A DNA stretch of 64,000 nt from Pseudomonas orientalis (GCF_001439815.1 NZ_JYLM01000008.1:124001-188000), one strand, 5' to 3'. Shown: positions 24,742-34,246, numbered from the stretch's first letter. Notes: generated from the sequence alone by a model not told the origin. A program made the numbers and translations.

Positions 24742-26025
24742 TTATTTCAGGGCCGCGAAGGCACGCTCGGCAGCATCCAGGGTCAGCTTCAGCTCGGCCT
24801 CGCCATGGGCGATCGACGTGAAGCCCGCTTCAAAGGCACTCGGCGCCAGGTACACGCCGCCTTCGAGCATCAGGTGGAAGAAGCGCTTGAACAGGTCGGC
24901 ATCGCTGCCCATGACGTCATCAAAGGTGACGATGTCGTCGGCGCCGCTGAAGTACAGGCCGAACATGCCGCCGGCCTGGGTGGTAACGAACGGGATACCG
25001 GCGGCGTCGGCGCGCACTTGCAAGCCGTCCAGCAGGCGGGTGGTGTAGTCGGTCAGCTCGGCATGGAAGCCCGGGCGGCTGATCAGGCGCAGGGTGGTCA
25101 GGCCGGCCGCCATCGCCAGCGGGTTACCCGACAGCGTGCCGGCCTGGTAGACCGGGCCCAGCGGGGCGATGTGCTGCATGATCTCGCGCTTGCCGCCGAA
25201 GCAGCCCACCGGCATGCCGCCGCCGATGATCTTGCCGAAGGTGCTCAGGTCCGGCGTGACGCTGTAGTGCGCCTGGGCGCCACCGAGGGCGACGCGGAAG
25301 CCGGTCATCACTTCGTCAAAAATCAGCACCACGCCGTGTTTGTCACACTGCTCGCGCAGACCTTCGAGGAAACCCGGGGCCGGTGGCACGCAATTCATGT
25401 TGCCGGCGACCGGCTCGACGATGATGCAGGCAACGTCCTGGCCGACTTCAGCGAGCATCTGCTCGACGGCGGCGATGTCGTTGAACGGCAGGGTCAGCGT
25501 ATGTTTGGCGAACGCCGCCGGCACGCCGGCCGAACTCGGTACGCCCTGGGTCAGCGCGCCGGAACCGGCTTTTACCAGCAGGCTGTCGGAATGGCCGTGG
25601 TAGCAACCTTCGAACTTGATGATGCTGTCGCGACCGGTGAAACCACGGGCCAGGCGGATTGCGCTCATGGTGGCTTCGGTGCCGGAGCTGACCATGCGCA
25701 CCATTTCCATCGACGGCACGATCGAGCAGACAAGGTCAGCCATCTCGGTTTCCATCGCGGTCGGCGCACCGTAGGACAAGCCATGCTGCAATTGCTGGCG
25801 GACGGCGTCCAGCACGTCCGGATGGCTGTGACCGAGGATCATCGGGCCCCAGGAGCCGACGTAGTCGACGTAGCGCTTGTCATCTTCGTCGGTGACATAA
25901 GCGCCTTCGGCATGCTTGAAGAACAACGGCGTGCCGCCCACGCTCTTGAACGCACGCACGGGGGAGTTCACACCGCCGGGGATGTGTTTCTGGGCATCGG
26001 CAAACAGGGTTTCGGAACGGGACAT
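24742..26025 (-). CDS. hemL: Glutamate-1-semialdehyde 2,1-aminomutase
   Basis: HemL converts glutamate-1-semialdehyde to 5-aminolevulinate, the committed C5-pathway step to haem. The 427-residue PLP enzyme has MVSSGTEATMSAIRLARG, FEGCYHGHSDSLLVKAGSG, the cofactor Asp in VLIFDEVMTGFR and the PLP lysine in TFGKIIGGGMPVG. ATG 26025 (MSRSETLFADAQKHIPGG) is the family start; 18 additional in-frame codons upstream overlap thiE and are unlikely. It is the last gene of thiD-thiE-hemL. Confidence 0.97.
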   Translation of the reverse strand: MSRSETLFADAQKHIPGGVNSPVRAFKSVGGTPLFFKHAEGAYVTDEDDKRYVDYVGSWGPMILGHSHPDVLDAVRQQLQHGLSYGAPTAMETEMADLVCSIVPSMEMVRMVSSGTEATMSAIRLARGFTGRDSIIKFEGCYHGHSDSLLVKAGSGALTQGVPSSAGVPAAFAKHTLTLPFNDIAAVEQMLAEVGQDVACIIVEPVAGNMNCVPPAPGFLEGLREQCDKHGVVLIFDEVMTGFRVALGGAQAHYSVTPDLSTFGKIIGGGMPVGCFGGKREIMQHIAPLGPVYQAGTLSGNPLAMAAGLTTLRLISRPGFHAELTDYTTRLLDGLQVRADAAGIPFVTTQAGGMFGLYFSGADDIVTFDDVMGSDADLFKRFFHLMLEGGVYLAPSAFEAGFTSIAHGEAELKLTLDAAERAFAALK

Positions 26026-26044
26026 GGTGGGAGTCTCTCTGAAA

Positions 26045-26668
26045 TCAAATCTTGAAAAGGGCATTGAAAGCACGGGCACGGCGCGTGACTTCCTGGGTGC
26101 TGTCGGCGCCGAACAGGCCGTGCACCACGGCGAGCAGGTCGGCCCCGTGGGCCACCAGCGGTTCGGCGTTTTCCAGGGTGACGCCGCCGATCACGCAGAT
26201 GGGCAGGTGCAGGCGTTTGCGCGCATCGGCCAGCATTTCAACGCTGGCGGCCGGGGCGCCGGGTTTGGTCGTGGAATTGAAAAAGCGGCCGAAGGCGACG
26301 TAACTGGCGCCTTCCTTCGCGGCCTGTTCGGCCAGTTCGATCTGGCTGTGGCAGGTGGCGCCGATGATCGCTTTGGAGCCGAGCAGCGCCCGGGCCGGGG
26401 TCAGCGGGCCGTCGGTCTGGCCCAGGTGCACGCCCACGCCCAGGCGCGCGGCCAGTTCGGCGTCATCGTTGATGATCAACTGGGTCTTGTAGCGCGAGCA
26501 CAGCTCCCGCAGTTTTTGCGCCTCGCGCAGACGGCGCGCTTCGTCGCTGCTCTTGTCGCGGTACTGCAGCAATGTCACGCCGCCGTCCAACGCCGCTTCG
26601 ACGTAGGCGAGGAATTTGCCGGCCAACAGTTGGCTGTCGGTAATGGCGTAAAGGCCACGTAGTTTCAT
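26045..26668 (-). CDS. thiE: Thiamine-phosphate synthase
   Basis: ThiE joins hydroxymethylpyrimidine diphosphate and thiazole phosphate into thiamine phosphate. The 207-residue TIM barrel has LYAITDSQLLAG, VTLLQYRDKSSDE, LIINDDAELAA, GVHLGQTDGPL and the phosphate-binding GGVTLENA near the end. It sits between thiD and hemL, with 18-19 base gaps, in one operon. No TPP-riboswitch pattern is visible upstream of thiD. Confidence 0.96.
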   Translation of the reverse strand: MKLRGLYAITDSQLLAGKFLAYVEAALDGGVTLLQYRDKSSDEARRLREAQKLRELCSRYKTQLIINDDAELAARLGVGVHLGQTDGPLTPARALLGSKAIIGATCHSQIELAEQAAKEGASYVAFGRFFNSTTKPGAPAASVEMLADARKRLHLPICVIGGVTLENAEPLVAHGADLLAVVHGLFGADSTQEVTRRARAFNALFKI

Positions 26669-26686
26669 CGGGCAGGCCTCTCGGTA

Positions 26687-27484
26687 TTAAGAGCAGAAAT
26701 CCAGCGGCAGACGGCGAGGCACGAACTGGCCCTGACCGAGTCGTTCGGCGTCACGCAGGGTGCGCCAGGTGTAGTTGAGCGCCGACTGCACCGCGCTCAC
26801 CAACCCTTCGCCCTGGGCGATTCGCCCGGCGAGGGTGCTGGCCAGGGTGCAACCCGAGCCGTGATAGCTGCCGGGCAAACGCTGGCACGTATAGGTATGG
26901 CGGCTGCCGTCGCGGCTGTACAGGCGATTGTGCACTTCGTGCTCATCGCCGTGGCCACCGGTTATCAGCAGGTGCTTGATGTAGGGCAACAGCTTTTCAG
27001 CGCATTCGTCGGCGCTGCCTTCGGGCAGTTCGGCAAGGATGCGCGCCTCGGGCAGGTTGGGCGTAGCGATCAGCGCCAGGGGCAACAGCCGCTCGCGCAT
27101 CGCATAGCCGACTTCATCCTTGCCCAGGCTGCCACCGCCGCCGGCGCGCAGCACCGGGTCGCAGACCACCGGCAGGTGCGGGTGCGCCTGCAGCAGTTCG
27201 ACCACGGTGTCGACCATGGCGGTAGAACCCAGCATGCCCAGCTTGACCGCCGCGACTTCGGAGTCGCCGAGCACGGCATTGGCCTGGGCCAGCACCCACT
27301 CGCGGTCGAGCACACGAAAGTCACTGACATTGACCGTGTTCTGCACGGTAAGCGCGGTGACGGCCGTGGCGGCGTGGCAGCCTTGGGCGAGCAGGGCTTC
27401 TATATCTGCCTGCAAGCCGGCGCCACCACTGGGATCATGGCCGGAGAGACAGAGAACAACGGGGCGAGAGCTGTAGATATTCAT
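26687..27484 (-). CDS. thiD: Hydroxymethylpyrimidine/phosphomethylpyrimidine kinase
   Basis: ThiD phosphorylates HMP and HMP-P to HMP-PP for thiamine synthesis. The 265-residue ribokinase-like protein has CLSGHDPSGGAGLQADIE, VCDPVLRAGGGGSLG, LITGGHGDEHEVHN and the anion-hole GSYHGSGCTLASTLA. ATG 27484 gives MNIYSSRPVVLCLSGHDP; an extra 34-codon extension upstream is not conserved-looking. It heads thiD-thiE-hemL and is divergent from ladS. The 277 bases between the two must hold both promoters. Confidence 0.95.
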   Translation of the reverse strand: MNIYSSRPVVLCLSGHDPSGGAGLQADIEALLAQGCHAATAVTALTVQNTVNVSDFRVLDREWVLAQANAVLGDSEVAAVKLGMLGSTAMVDTVVELLQAHPHLPVVCDPVLRAGGGGSLGKDEVGYAMRERLLPLALIATPNLPEARILAELPEGSADECAEKLLPYIKHLLITGGHGDEHEVHNRLYSRDGSRHTYTCQRLPGSYHGSGCTLASTLAGRIAQGEGLVSAVQSALNYTWRTLRDAERLGQGQFVPRRLPLDFCS

Positions 27485-27761
27485 GGAGCGCGAGCTTACC
27501 ACCAAACGCTTTTTGCGTGGCCGTCCGACGATAGGTGAATAGTGCCCTGGGCAGACGCTTTTGCGGTGGCGGAAAAAGGCCTGCAAATACGCTGAAAGCC
27601 ACGTTCCAGGGCCATCCGAAAAATAGTTCCAATGGTGTCCAATGGCCTTTACCGGCTATGCTAGAGTGGATCCAAACACCTTACTGTATTGCCGGTGTAC
27701 GTCTTCTCAAAAGGAATGGGGGAGCTTTTTGCCATAACCGGTCAGGCCACGCTGGGGCTCT

Positions 27762-30161
27762 ATGCGCTATTTGCTGATTTTATTATTGTGCGGGCTGCCG
27801 CTGCTGGCGGGCGCCGTCGAGTTCAATCAGAGCACCCGAAGCCTGCCGTTGGGCCGGGTCATGCAAGTGCTCGAAGACCCCACCGGCGCCCTCACCATTG
27901 CCGATGTCAGCTCCCCGGCCTACGCCGCTCAATTCAAGACCCATGACAAAGCCACCCTCAATGCCGGTTATTCGCACTCGGTGTTCTGGCTGAAGGTCAA
28001 CCTGCATTACACCGCCGTTGACCCGCGCTCCCCGCGCAGCTGGTTTCTGGAGCTGGCTTACCCGCCGCTCAATCGCCTGGATCTGTACCAGAACGACGGC
28101 ACCGGCACTTATCGCCTCACCACCCGCACCGGCAGCGCGTTACCGTTTTCCAGCCGCGAGGTGCGCCAGAGCAACTACCTGTTCAAGCTCAACTTCGTGC
28201 CCGACCAGCGGCAGACGGTCTACCTGCGCTTGCAAAGCCAGGGCTCGATCCAGGCGCCGTTGACCCTCTGGGCCGGCACCGCCTATATGGAAGAGCAGCC
28301 GCTGCGCCTGTATGTACTGGGTGCTATCTACGGCGTGTTGCTGGGTATGCTGATTTACAACCTGTTCATTTATTTGAGCGTGCGCGACACCAGCTACCTT
28401 TATTACATCCTCTACATCGCCTCGTTTGGCCTGTACCAACTCTCGGTCAATGGCGTGGCGGTGGAATACTTCTGGCCGAACAACCCGTGGTGGGCGAATG
28501 CGGCGGTGCCGTTTCTGATCGGCGCGGCCGCCTTGTTCGGCAGCCTGTTCGCGCGCAGTTTCCTGCACACCGCGCAACACAGCCGCTGGCTCGACCGCAT
28601 CCTGCTGGCGCTGGCCGCCTGTGGCGGGCTGGTCATGGCGCTGGCGCTGTTGACCAGCTACGCGGTGGCCCTGCGCCTGGCCACCGGCCTGGCATTGGTA
28701 TTCACCGTGACCATCTTCGTGACCGCGATCAAAGCCTGGTATTGCGGCCAGCGCATGGCGCGTTATTTCATCATTGCCTGGTCGGCGTTTTTACTCGGAG
28801 GCGTGGTCAATACGCTGATGGTGCTGGGCTACTTGCCCAACGTCTTTCTCACGATGTATGCCAGCCAGATCGGCTCGGCCATTGAAGTCGCGCTGCTGTC
28901 CCTGGCCCTGGCCGACCGCATCAACGGTATGCGCGAGCAGCAGGCGCAGATCCTGTTCGATGCCAGCCAGAAGCTCGAAGTGCTCAACCAGCAACTGGCC
29001 CGCAGCAACCGGCTCAAGGATGAATTTCTCGCCACCTTGACCCATGAGTTACGCACGCCGATGAACGGCGTGATCGGCTCCCTTGAACTGATGCAAACCG
29101 AATCCCTGGGCGACGACCTGGCGCAGTACCAGCAAACCGCCGCCGGTTCGGCGCGGGACATGATGCGCATGGTCAACGGCATTCTCACCCTGACCGAATT
29201 GCAGGCCGGCCGCCTGGTTGCGCAGCCCCAGGCCTTCGGCCTGCGCGGCGCGCTGGAAACCTTGCGCCAACAGTTCACCCCCAGCGCCCAGGCCAAGGGC
29301 CTGGAGTTTTCCATTGACGTCGCCGATGCCGTGCCGGACCGCGTGATCGGCGACGCCGACAAACTGATTCAGTGCCTGGATTGCCTGCTGGACAACGCCT
29401 TCAAATTCACCCACCACGGCGCGGTGCGCCTGCGCGTGGTGGGCATCCCCCAAGCCGATGGCGGCTTGCACCTGAGCTTTATCGTGACCGACACCGGTAT
29501 CGGCTTCGCCTTCCTTGACGAAGCCACGCTGTACCAACGCTTCTTCCAGCTCGACGGTTCGATGACCCGCGAGTACGGTGGATTGGGCATCGGCCTGGCG
29601 ATTTGCCGGCAGTTGATCGAGTTGGTGGGCGGGCGTCTCACCCACCATTCGGAGCCACGCAAGGGCAGTCGCTTCCAGCTGGAAGTGGACGTCAAGCCGA
29701 TGCCGCCGGAGCCCAAGCCGGCCGGGCAGTCGCGTCCTGCACAACGCGCGCCGCAGGAGTGCACGGTGCTGCTGGTGGACGACAACAGCGTGGTGCAACT
29801 GGCGGTGCGGGGCATGCTGCTCAAACTGGGTTACCGGGTCAAAGCCGTGGATGGCGGCCCGGCTGCACTGACGACCTTGCAGGAGCACAGGTTCGATGCG
29901 GTGATATTGGATGTGCCTGAGGGCGGCTTCTCGTTGTGCTGCCAGATTCGTGCCTTGCCGGGCTGCGGTGAGTTACCGGTGATTGGCATGAGCGCTGCAC
30001 TTAATGTCACAGACCGTGAGCGCTGCCATGGCATCGGCATGAGCGAGCACCTGGCCAAGCCGGTGCGTTTCGAAGCCTTGCAGGCCACGCTGGAGCGCCT
30101 TGTGCTGTGTCCGCAAGAGGGCGAAAGCGCCGTGCATTCGGCGCGTATGCCACTTTTTTAA
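27762..30161 (+). CDS. ladS: Hybrid sensor histidine kinase LadS
   Basis: The 799-residue protein has a signal peptide, a periplasmic 7TMR-DISMED2 domain (about 25-180), seven membrane segments (about 185-385), a short coiled coil, a HisKA domain with H428 in THELRTPMNG, an HATPase domain (DNAFKFTHHGAV, GLGIGLAICRQL) and a C-terminal receiver (from C667). LadS of P. aeruginosa (PA3974) feeds the GacS/GacA-Rsm pathway that controls biofilm, secretion and virulence in response to calcium; its orthologue lies next to thiD there too. In the receiver D673, D674 and D717 are present, but the loop after D717 reads DVPEGGFSL and seems about three residues shorter than the usual D-x-x-MP-x-MDG. Whether this protein keeps the LadS role is inference from domains and gene order. 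Confidence 0.88.
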   Translation: MRYLLILLLCGLPLLAGAVEFNQSTRSLPLGRVMQVLEDPTGALTIADVSSPAYAAQFKTHDKATLNAGYSHSVFWLKVNLHYTAVDPRSPRSWFLELAYPPLNRLDLYQNDGTGTYRLTTRTGSALPFSSREVRQSNYLFKLNFVPDQRQTVYLRLQSQGSIQAPLTLWAGTAYMEEQPLRLYVLGAIYGVLLGMLIYNLFIYLSVRDTSYLYYILYIASFGLYQLSVNGVAVEYFWPNNPWWANAAVPFLIGAAALFGSLFARSFLHTAQHSRWLDRILLALAACGGLVMALALLTSYAVALRLATGLALVFTVTIFVTAIKAWYCGQRMARYFIIAWSAFLLGGVVNTLMVLGYLPNVFLTMYASQIGSAIEVALLSLALADRINGMREQQAQILFDASQKLEVLNQQLARSNRLKDEFLATLTHELRTPMNGVIGSLELMQTESLGDDLAQYQQTAAGSARDMMRMVNGILTLTELQAGRLVAQPQAFGLRGALETLRQQFTPSAQAKGLEFSIDVADAVPDRVIGDADKLIQCLDCLLDNAFKFTHHGAVRLRVVGIPQADGGLHLSFIVTDTGIGFAFLDEATLYQRFFQLDGSMTREYGGLGIGLAICRQLIELVGGRLTHHSEPRKGSRFQLEVDVKPMPPEPKPAGQSRPAQRAPQECTVLLVDDNSVVQLAVRGMLLKLGYRVKAVDGGPAALTTLQEHRFDAVILDVPEGGFSLCCQIRALPGCGELPVIGMSAALNVTDRERCHGIGMSEHLAKPVRFEALQATLERLVLCPQEGESAVHSARMPLF

Positions 30162-30188
30162 CGCCGGTGACGGTGCTTAACTGAAATC

Positions 30189-30213
30189 AAGGCCTCGATG
30201 ACGTGGCCTTTTT
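30189..30213 (+). terminator. Hairpin plus T-run just before the acyl-CoA dehydrogenase gene
   Basis: AAGGCC (30189-30194) pairs with GGCCTT (30205-30210) and TTT follows, 27 bases after the ladS stop. It ends only a few bases before the AGGAGG ribosome site of the next gene, so it is either a ladS terminator or an attenuator. Confidence 0.6.
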
Positions 30214-30227
30214 CCAGGAGGCCCGTC

Positions 30228-31880
30228 ATGAACCTGCACCGGTTTGCCGAAACCCACGACGTCACCAACCAGCCCCCGTCCCTGGACGGTACCAACCTGT
30301 ATCGCATCGACCTGCCCCTGCAAGAGTGGGCGCGTCGCTTTGGCGCCGGCTGGGCCGAGTCGCGTATCGATGCCTATGGTGCATTGGCCGGCGGGCCGCT
30401 GATGGAAGCCGGCTTCCTGGCCAATCAGAACAAGCCGCTGTTCAGCAGCCATGACCGTTATGGTCACCGGATTGACCTGGTGGAGTTTCACCCGGCCTAC
30501 CACGAACTGCTGCGCACCGCCGTCGAGCATGGCCTGCCGTCGCTGCCGTGGACCGATCCGCAATCCGGCGCCCACGTGGCGCGCGCCGCCATGACTTATC
30601 TGCACACCCAGGCCGAAGCCGGCAGCGGTTGCCCGCTGACCATGACCTTCGCCTGCGTCCCGGCCCTGCGCCTGCAACCCGAGCTGGCGGACCTCTGGCT
30701 GCCGAAGATTCTCAGCACCCAATACGACCCGCGCAATGTCGGCATTGCCCACAAGAGCGGTGCCACAATCGGCATGGCCATGACCGAAAAACAGGGCGGC
30801 ACCGACGTGCGCGCCAACACCACCCGCGCCTACCCGGTGGGAGCGGGCGGTCCGGGGCAGGGCTATGAACTGGTCGGCCACAAATGGTTCTGCTCGGCGC
30901 CGATGTGCGACGGGTTCCTCACCCTGGCCCAGACCGACAAGGGCCTGAGTTGTTTTCTGTTGCCCCGGCATCGCCCGGATGACACGCGCAACGAGTTCTA
31001 CATCCAGCGGTTGAAGAACAAACTCGGCAATTGCTCCAACGCCTCCAGTGAAGTGGAGTTTCGCGGCGCCCTGGCCTGGATGATCGGTGAAGAGGGGCGC
31101 GGCGTGCCGACCATCATCGAGATGGTCGCCATGACCCGCTTCGATTGCATGGTCGGTTCCAGCGCGTTGATGCGCCAGGCATTGACCCAGGCGAGCCATC
31201 ACTGCGCCCATCGCTCGGTCGGTGGCCGCGTGCTGAGCGAACAACCGCTGATGCAGAACGTGCTCGCCGACCTGGCCCTGGAGAGCGAGGCGGCCCTGGC
31301 CTTGAGCCTGCGCATGGGCCGGGCGCTGGATCACCTGGAGGATGAGCAGGAAGCCAAGTTCGCCCGGCTGGTGACGGCGGTGGGCAAGTATTGGATCTGC
31401 AAACGGGCGCCGGCCATGATCAACGAAGCCGCTGAATGCATGGGCGGTGCGGGTTATGTCGAGGACAGCATCCTGCCGCGTCTGTACCGTGAGGCACCGG
31501 TGAATTCGACGTGGGAAGGTTCCGGCAACGTGCAATGCCTGGACGTGCTGCGGGCATTGTCCAAGGAACCGGGTGTGCTGGAGGCGTTGTTTGTCGAGCT
31601 GGGTGACGGGCATGGGGACCGGCAATTGGCGCGGCACATCGAACAGTTGAAGTCAGCGTTTATGGACACCCAGGATATTCAATACCGCGCCCGCCAGCTC
31701 ACCGAGGATATCGCCCTGGCGTTGCAGGCCAAGCTGCTGCTGGAGGCCGGTAATGCGGCGGTCAGCGATGGGTTTGTGGCCAGTCGGTTGGGGGCGTCGT
31801 CCGGTCGGGTCTACGGCGCCTTGCCGCGTGGGGTGGATGTGGAAGCGCTTGTCGCCCGTTCAACCCCGCCATCTCCTTGA
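30228..31880 (+). CDS. Acyl-CoA dehydrogenase, AidB-like
   Basis: This 550-residue flavoprotein belongs to the AidB branch of acyl-CoA dehydrogenases. Family features are the long N-terminal extension with GTNLYRIDLPLQEW, MTEKQGGTDVRANTTRA (FAD/substrate loop), HKWFCSAPMCDGFL, and the C-terminal catalytic/binding region EAAECMGGAGYVEDS with YREAPVNSTWEGSGNVQCLD. E. coli AidB is made in the adaptive alkylation response and binds DNA, but its substrate is unclear. ATG 30228 has a consensus AGGAGG 6 bases upstream. It follows ladS; from memory PA3972 has a similar position. Confidence 0.92.
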   Translation: MNLHRFAETHDVTNQPPSLDGTNLYRIDLPLQEWARRFGAGWAESRIDAYGALAGGPLMEAGFLANQNKPLFSSHDRYGHRIDLVEFHPAYHELLRTAVEHGLPSLPWTDPQSGAHVARAAMTYLHTQAEAGSGCPLTMTFACVPALRLQPELADLWLPKILSTQYDPRNVGIAHKSGATIGMAMTEKQGGTDVRANTTRAYPVGAGGPGQGYELVGHKWFCSAPMCDGFLTLAQTDKGLSCFLLPRHRPDDTRNEFYIQRLKNKLGNCSNASSEVEFRGALAWMIGEEGRGVPTIIEMVAMTRFDCMVGSSALMRQALTQASHHCAHRSVGGRVLSEQPLMQNVLADLALESEAALALSLRMGRALDHLEDEQEAKFARLVTAVGKYWICKRAPAMINEAAECMGGAGYVEDSILPRLYREAPVNSTWEGSGNVQCLDVLRALSKEPGVLEALFVELGDGHGDRQLARHIEQLKSAFMDTQDIQYRARQLTEDIALALQAKLLLEAGNAAVSDGFVASRLGASSGRVYGALPRGVDVEALVARSTPPSP

Positions 31881-31893
31881 ATAAACGCGGTCA

Positions 31894-31987
31894 AGTGTGG
31901 GAGGGGGCTTGCCCCCGATAGCGGTGTGTCAGCCAATACATCTGGTGGCTGATACTCAGCTATCGGGGGCAAGCCCCCTCCCACATT
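31894..31987. repeat. REPIN, class A
   Basis: Two inverted class A units flank GTGTGTCAGCCAATAC and GGTGGCTGATAC, again an imperfect internal inverted repeat. It lies between the acyl-CoA dehydrogenase gene and amn. Confidence 0.9.
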
Positions 31988-32066
31988 ATTAACAGCATTC
32001 CAATCCGACTGTTTCAGTGAAGCCTGGATACAGGCAAGATAAAGGCCTGCAAGTCCAGAACACAGG

Positions 32067-33539
32067 ATGCTTACCGTGACCGAAGCTTTTGTTGTCGTTC
32101 AAACCGCTGAAGAAGCCGTGGATCGGCTGGCGGCCCTGCATGAGCGTGCGACTGGCGCGCTCAATCAAGCCCTCAAGCAATACCTCAAGGACCGCGTCGA
32201 ACCCGACGCCGAACAACGCGCGCTGTTTCGCTATCCGGAACTGCGCCTGACCTACCATTGCCACGGCGAAGTCCCACAGACCACCCGGGCCTATGCCAAG
32301 GTGCAACTGCCGGGGACCTACAGCGTTACCGTCACCCATCCGGCGGCTTTCCGTAAGTACCTGCTGGAGCAACTGGTGCCGCTGATGCACGACTTCACTG
32401 TGACGGTGGAAGTGGGCGTCAGCCAGCAGAACATTCCGTACCCGTATGTGGTGGAGCAGGGCGACGAACTGGCCGGTTCCGGCGTAACCGCCGCGACCCT
32501 GGCCCGCGTGTTCCCCAGCACCGACTTGTCCGCCGCCACCGATGGCATCGCCGACGGTCTCTATGACTGGGAAAACACCGACCCGCTGCCCCTGGCCCTG
32601 TTCGACGCGGCGCGCGTGGACTTTTCCCTGCGCCGCCTGGTGCACTACACCGGCAGCGACTGGCGCCATGTGCAGCCGTGGATTCTGCTGACCAACTATC
32701 ACCGCTATGTTGACCAGTTCATCGTGCACGGCCTGGAGCAACTGCGCAGCGACCCACGCTTTATCCGCATGGTGCTGCCGGGCAACGTGGTGATCGACAA
32801 GAGCATGGACCACGGCGAAGCGTCGGCGATTGCCGCGGGCGTGGTCTGGCATCGCTACCAGATGCCGGCCTATCACCTGCAGGCCACTGACGGCCATGGC
32901 GTGACCCTGGTGAATATCGGCGTGGGCCCCTCCAACGCCAAGAACATCACCGACCACCTGGCCGTGCTGCGCCCGCATTGCTGGCTGATGATCGGGCACT
33001 GCGGCGGCCTGCGCCAATCCCAGACCATCGGCGACTACGTACTGGCCCACGCCTATATGCGTCGCGACGGGATTCTCGACCGCGTGGTACCGCCGAACAT
33101 CCCGATCCCGGCCCTGGCCGAAGTGCAACTGGCGCTTCAGCAAGCAGCGGCTAAAGTCACCGGCGAAAAAGGCGACGAACTGAAAAAACGCCTGCGCACC
33201 GGCACCGTATTGACCTACGACGACCGCAACTGGGAACTGCGCTGGGCCCAGGAACGGCCGCTGATCAACCTGTCCCGCGCCGTGGCGGTGGACATGGAAA
33301 GCGGCACCATTGCCGCCCAGGGTTACCGGTTGCGTGTGCCGTACGGCACGTTGTTGTGTGTGTCGGACAAGCCGCTGCACAGCGAGATCAAGCTGCCGGG
33401 TTCGGCCAACGCGTTCTACGAGCGCGCCGTCAGCCAGCACTTGAAGATCGGCATCGAGGCCGTCGACCTGCTGCGCACCGAACTCAACTCGCTGCACTCG
33501 CGCAAACTGCGCAGCTTCGACGAACCGCCGTTCCGCTAA
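32067..33539 (+). CDS. amn: AMP nucleosidase
   Basis: Amn hydrolyses AMP to adenine and ribose-5-phosphate, balancing the adenylate pool. The 490-residue protein has the family N-terminal domain (TEEAVDRLAALHERA ... FRYPELRLTYHC) and a C-terminal nucleoside-phosphorylase-like domain with VNIGVGPSNAKNITDHLAVL, GHCGGLRQSQ, and the purine-site VDMESGTIAAQGYRLRVPY. Length is close to the E. coli enzyme. The ATG at 32067 gives MLTVTEAFVVVQTAEE. It is transcribed alone or with rluE; a hairpin lies between them. Confidence 0.95.
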   Translation: MLTVTEAFVVVQTAEEAVDRLAALHERATGALNQALKQYLKDRVEPDAEQRALFRYPELRLTYHCHGEVPQTTRAYAKVQLPGTYSVTVTHPAAFRKYLLEQLVPLMHDFTVTVEVGVSQQNIPYPYVVEQGDELAGSGVTAATLARVFPSTDLSAATDGIADGLYDWENTDPLPLALFDAARVDFSLRRLVHYTGSDWRHVQPWILLTNYHRYVDQFIVHGLEQLRSDPRFIRMVLPGNVVIDKSMDHGEASAIAAGVVWHRYQMPAYHLQATDGHGVTLVNIGVGPSNAKNITDHLAVLRPHCWLMIGHCGGLRQSQTIGDYVLAHAYMRRDGILDRVVPPNIPIPALAEVQLALQQAAAKVTGEKGDELKKRLRTGTVLTYDDRNWELRWAQERPLINLSRAVAVDMESGTIAAQGYRLRVPYGTLLCVSDKPLHSEIKLPGSANAFYERAVSQHLKIGIEAVDLLRTELNSLHSRKLRSFDEPPFR

Positions 33540-33560
33540 GCGGTGGGGATGGTCATTTAG

Positions 33561-33593
33561 CGGTCAGGCCACTAGCATTGTCGGTCCTGACCG
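33561..33593 (+). terminator. Inverted repeat after amn
   Basis: CGGTCAGG (33561-33568) and CCTGACCG (33586-33593) form an 8-bp stem with a 17-base loop, followed by TTAG. It is 21 bases after the amn stop and 17 bases before the rluE start. It is a moderate terminator candidate with no long T-run. Confidence 0.45.
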
Positions 33594-33610
33594 TTAGATG
33601 TCCCGTTGCC

Positions 33611-34246
33611 ATGTCCCGTCCCACCCGTCCCGATGCGCGCCGCCCCGGCGTGAAACCCCCGCATGCAGGCCCGCGCCGTGTCGCCAAGGCGCCGCCGGCC
33701 GAGCCGAAGCTGATCCTGTTCAACAAGCCTTTCGATGTGCTGACCCAGTTCAGTGACGAAGGCGGGCGCGCGACCCTCAAGGATTTTATCGATATCCCCG
33801 GTATCTACCCGGCCGGCCGCCTGGACCGTGACAGCGAAGGTCTGTTGTTGCTGACCAATGATGGCCAGTTGCAGGCGCGCATTGCCGATCCCAAACACAA
33901 GCTGGCAAAAACCTACTGGGTGCAAGTCGAAGGCGAACCGACCGAAGAACAACTGCAACGCCTGCGCGACGGCGTGGAGCTCAACGACGGCATGACCTTG
34001 CCCGCCGAGGCGCGGCAGTTGGAAGAACCCGAATTATGGCCGCGCAACCCGCCCGTGCGCTTTCGCAAAATCGTGCCCACTCACTGGCTGGAGCTGGTGA
34101 TTCGTGAAGGGCGTAATCGCCAGGTGCGGCGCATGACCGCGGCAGTGGGCTTGCCGACGTTGCGCCTGGTGCGCGTGCGGATTGGTGACTGGTCGATCGA
34201 CGGCCTCGATCAGGGCCAATGGAAGGCCGTGCCGGCACGTTTATAA
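33611..34246 (+). CDS. rluE: 23S rRNA pseudouridine(2457) synthase RluE
   Basis: This 211-residue RsuA-family pseudouridine synthase follows the E. coli RluE pattern closely: LILFNKPFDVLTQFSDEGGR, the catalytic Asp in PAGRLDRDSEGLLLLTNDG, WPRNPPVRFRK and EGRNRQVRRMTAAVG. RluE modifies U2457 of 23S rRNA. A basic N-terminal tail of about 35 residues precedes the catalytic domain, and no S4 domain is present. I chose ATG 33611; the frame stays open upstream but only by overlap with amn. Its end overlaps the convergent DUF2788 gene by 6 bases. Confidence 0.92.
   Translation: MSRPTRPDARRPGVKPPHAGPRRVAKAPPAEPKLILFNKPFDVLTQFSDEGGRATLKDFIDIPGIYPAGRLDRDSEGLLLLTNDGQLQARIADPKHKLAKTYWVQVEGEPTEEQLQRLRDGVELNDGMTLPAEARQLEEPELWPRNPPVRFRKIVPTHWLELVIREGRNRQVRRMTAAVGLPTLRLVRVRIGDWSIDGLDQGQWKAVPARL

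Noticed and set aside
27485..27761. Possible TPP riboswitch upstream of thiD
   Set aside because: I found no CTGAGA-type thi-box motif on the minus strand in this space.
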